DNA of 39,258 bases from Intestinimonas sp. (GTDB taxonomy: Bacteria; Bacillota; Clostridia; Oscillospirales; Oscillospiraceae), in contig JALCSB010000017.1 in NCBI GenBank assembly GCA_022653075.1, positions 1-39,258 on the forward strand, written 5' to 3'. The first letter of the stretch is position 1. Each line of letters opens with the position of its first letter. This document shows, piece by piece, positions 38,754 to 39,258 of the stretch. A model generated the notes under the pieces. That model saw nothing but the letters and a program-made list of their open reading frames with translations. It made no database searches and had not been told where the DNA came from. Position numbers and translations under genes: made by a program.

Positions 38754-39258
38754 ATGGAACTGTTGACGCCTCTGCCGCAGGGAGAGGGCAGAGCCAGGCC
38801 CGGTTATCTTATCGTAGAGGAAATTATTCGAGAGTACCCGGCCCTGCTTGCCGAGTCCCATGAACTTCGGTATGCATTCCGAACCAGTGGAAGTAACGAC
38901 CCTACCGCCAGCGCCGCCATGCGGGAGTTACCTCCCGAAGGAAAGAGAAGACTGGATGCAATCCGGCAGACCATACGAAAAACTCACTACATGGAAAACG
39001 GCCTATTACGCCTGAATCTGATCAATATGGTTTACTGGAAGAAAACACATACGCTGACCCAGGCGGCGATGGAACTCTCCTGCACTGAGCAGCAGGCAGA
39101 ACTGTACCGGAATGAATTTATCCGGTCCGTTAAAGAATCCCTGGGAATCACAGACTGTGAAGGCTGCAAATACTATCGGAGCATTTACCAGAAGGTTAAG
39201 GGATGCTGCTACTGCCGGGACAACTATCAGATGAGGATACGGGATGCTGCCGGTTGCT
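38754..39258 (+). CDS. Phage-type regulatory protein, cut by the window end
   Basis: 168 codons are present with no stop before the window ends. The middle (LLRLNLINMVYWKKTHTL, then TQAAMELSCTEQQAELYR) looks like a sigma-region-4 or ArpU/RinA-like helix-turn-helix used by phages to switch on late genes. A cysteine cluster follows (DCEGCKYY, then GCCYCRDNY), giving CxxC pairs that could hold zinc. The ATG at 38754 has GAGGGGAG 8 nt upstream. The C-terminus is outside the window. Confidence 0.6.
   Translation, partial: MELLTPLPQGEGRARPGYLIVEEIIREYPALLAESHELRYAFRTSGSNDPTASAAMRELPPEGKRRLDAIRQTIRKTHYMENGLLRLNLINMVYWKKTHTLTQAAMELSCTEQQAELYRNEFIRSVKESLGITDCEGCKYYRSIYQKVKGCCYCRDNYQMRIRDAAGC

Larger units (their letters stand above)
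34858..39258. mobile_element. One end of an integrated phage-like element
   Basis: From about 34860 gene content changes: tyrosine integrase pointing outward, small basic ORF, AT-rich membrane gene, XRE repressor with divergent operators, then tightly spaced small early genes. Neither attachment site is defined because the other end lies outside the window; the near boundary should lie between the helicase stop (34844) and the integrase stop (34942). Prophage is favoured over a conjugative element because of the repressor/early-gene switch, but no structural gene is visible. Confidence 0.8.

Noticed and set aside
1-39258. tRNA, rRNA, insertion sequences and CRISPR arrays
   Set aside because: No tRNA T-loop motif in a cloverleaf context, no transposase and no repeat-spacer pattern was found; absence was judged by eye only.

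Overview
The window reads as chromosomal DNA of a GC-rich, low-G+C-lineage Firmicute, most likely an Oscillospiraceae-type gut anaerobe (Flavonifractor/Oscillibacter-like). The evidence is strong Shine-Dalgarno (SD) sites, DnaD/DnaI helicase-loading genes, a ZapA-U32 pair, MreC/MreD/PBP2, PadR and ThrE-type genes, YcdB/SLH-type secreted proteins and a BMP-type nucleoside ABC importer. The genus is inferred; no rRNA or tRNA gene was found.

Layout. 1-4560: a truncated minus-strand gene with its own consensus promoter, a large secreted YcdB/SLH-like protein, a glutaredoxin-like gene behind a roughly 250-nt structured leader, tadA, two tandem near-identical terminator-bearing repeats that look like a duplicated small RNA, and a small membrane protein. 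4625-15611: one continuous minus-strand run (zapA, U32 protein, dut, maf, mreC, mreD, PBP2, a cytosolic GH13 enzyme, a DnaD-like protein, dnaI) joining division, cell elongation and replication initiation. 15781-17286: a membrane-anchored LysM-G5-M23 cell-wall hydrolase with a consensus promoter and a 10-bp-periodic operator-like repeat.

17631-28302: a catabolic and transport block on the plus strand: class II aldolase, DeoR regulator, DUF985 cupin, SDR dehydrogenase, MtnA-type sugar-1-phosphate isomerase, then a complete BMP/ATPase/two-permease nucleoside-type importer and a secreted stalk-domain protein. I infer import of a nucleoside and breakdown of its (deoxy)ribose-1-phosphate through an isomerase and an aldolase, related to the MTA/5-deoxyribose DHAP-shunt logic. 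This assembly, with an SDR and a cupin and no visible kinase, is the best candidate here for an undescribed metabolic system.

28427-34844: an MFS drug exporter and its PadR regulator sharing a matched operator, a split ThrE-type exporter pair, a DUF3783-type protein, RlmA-type rRNA methyltransferase and a DEAD-box helicase. About 34860 to the end: one end of an integrated phage-like element. It has three 11-bp direct repeats beside a tyrosine integrase, a small basic protein, an AT-rich membrane protein, an XRE repressor with a divergent two-operator switch, and four early genes, the last cut by the window edge.
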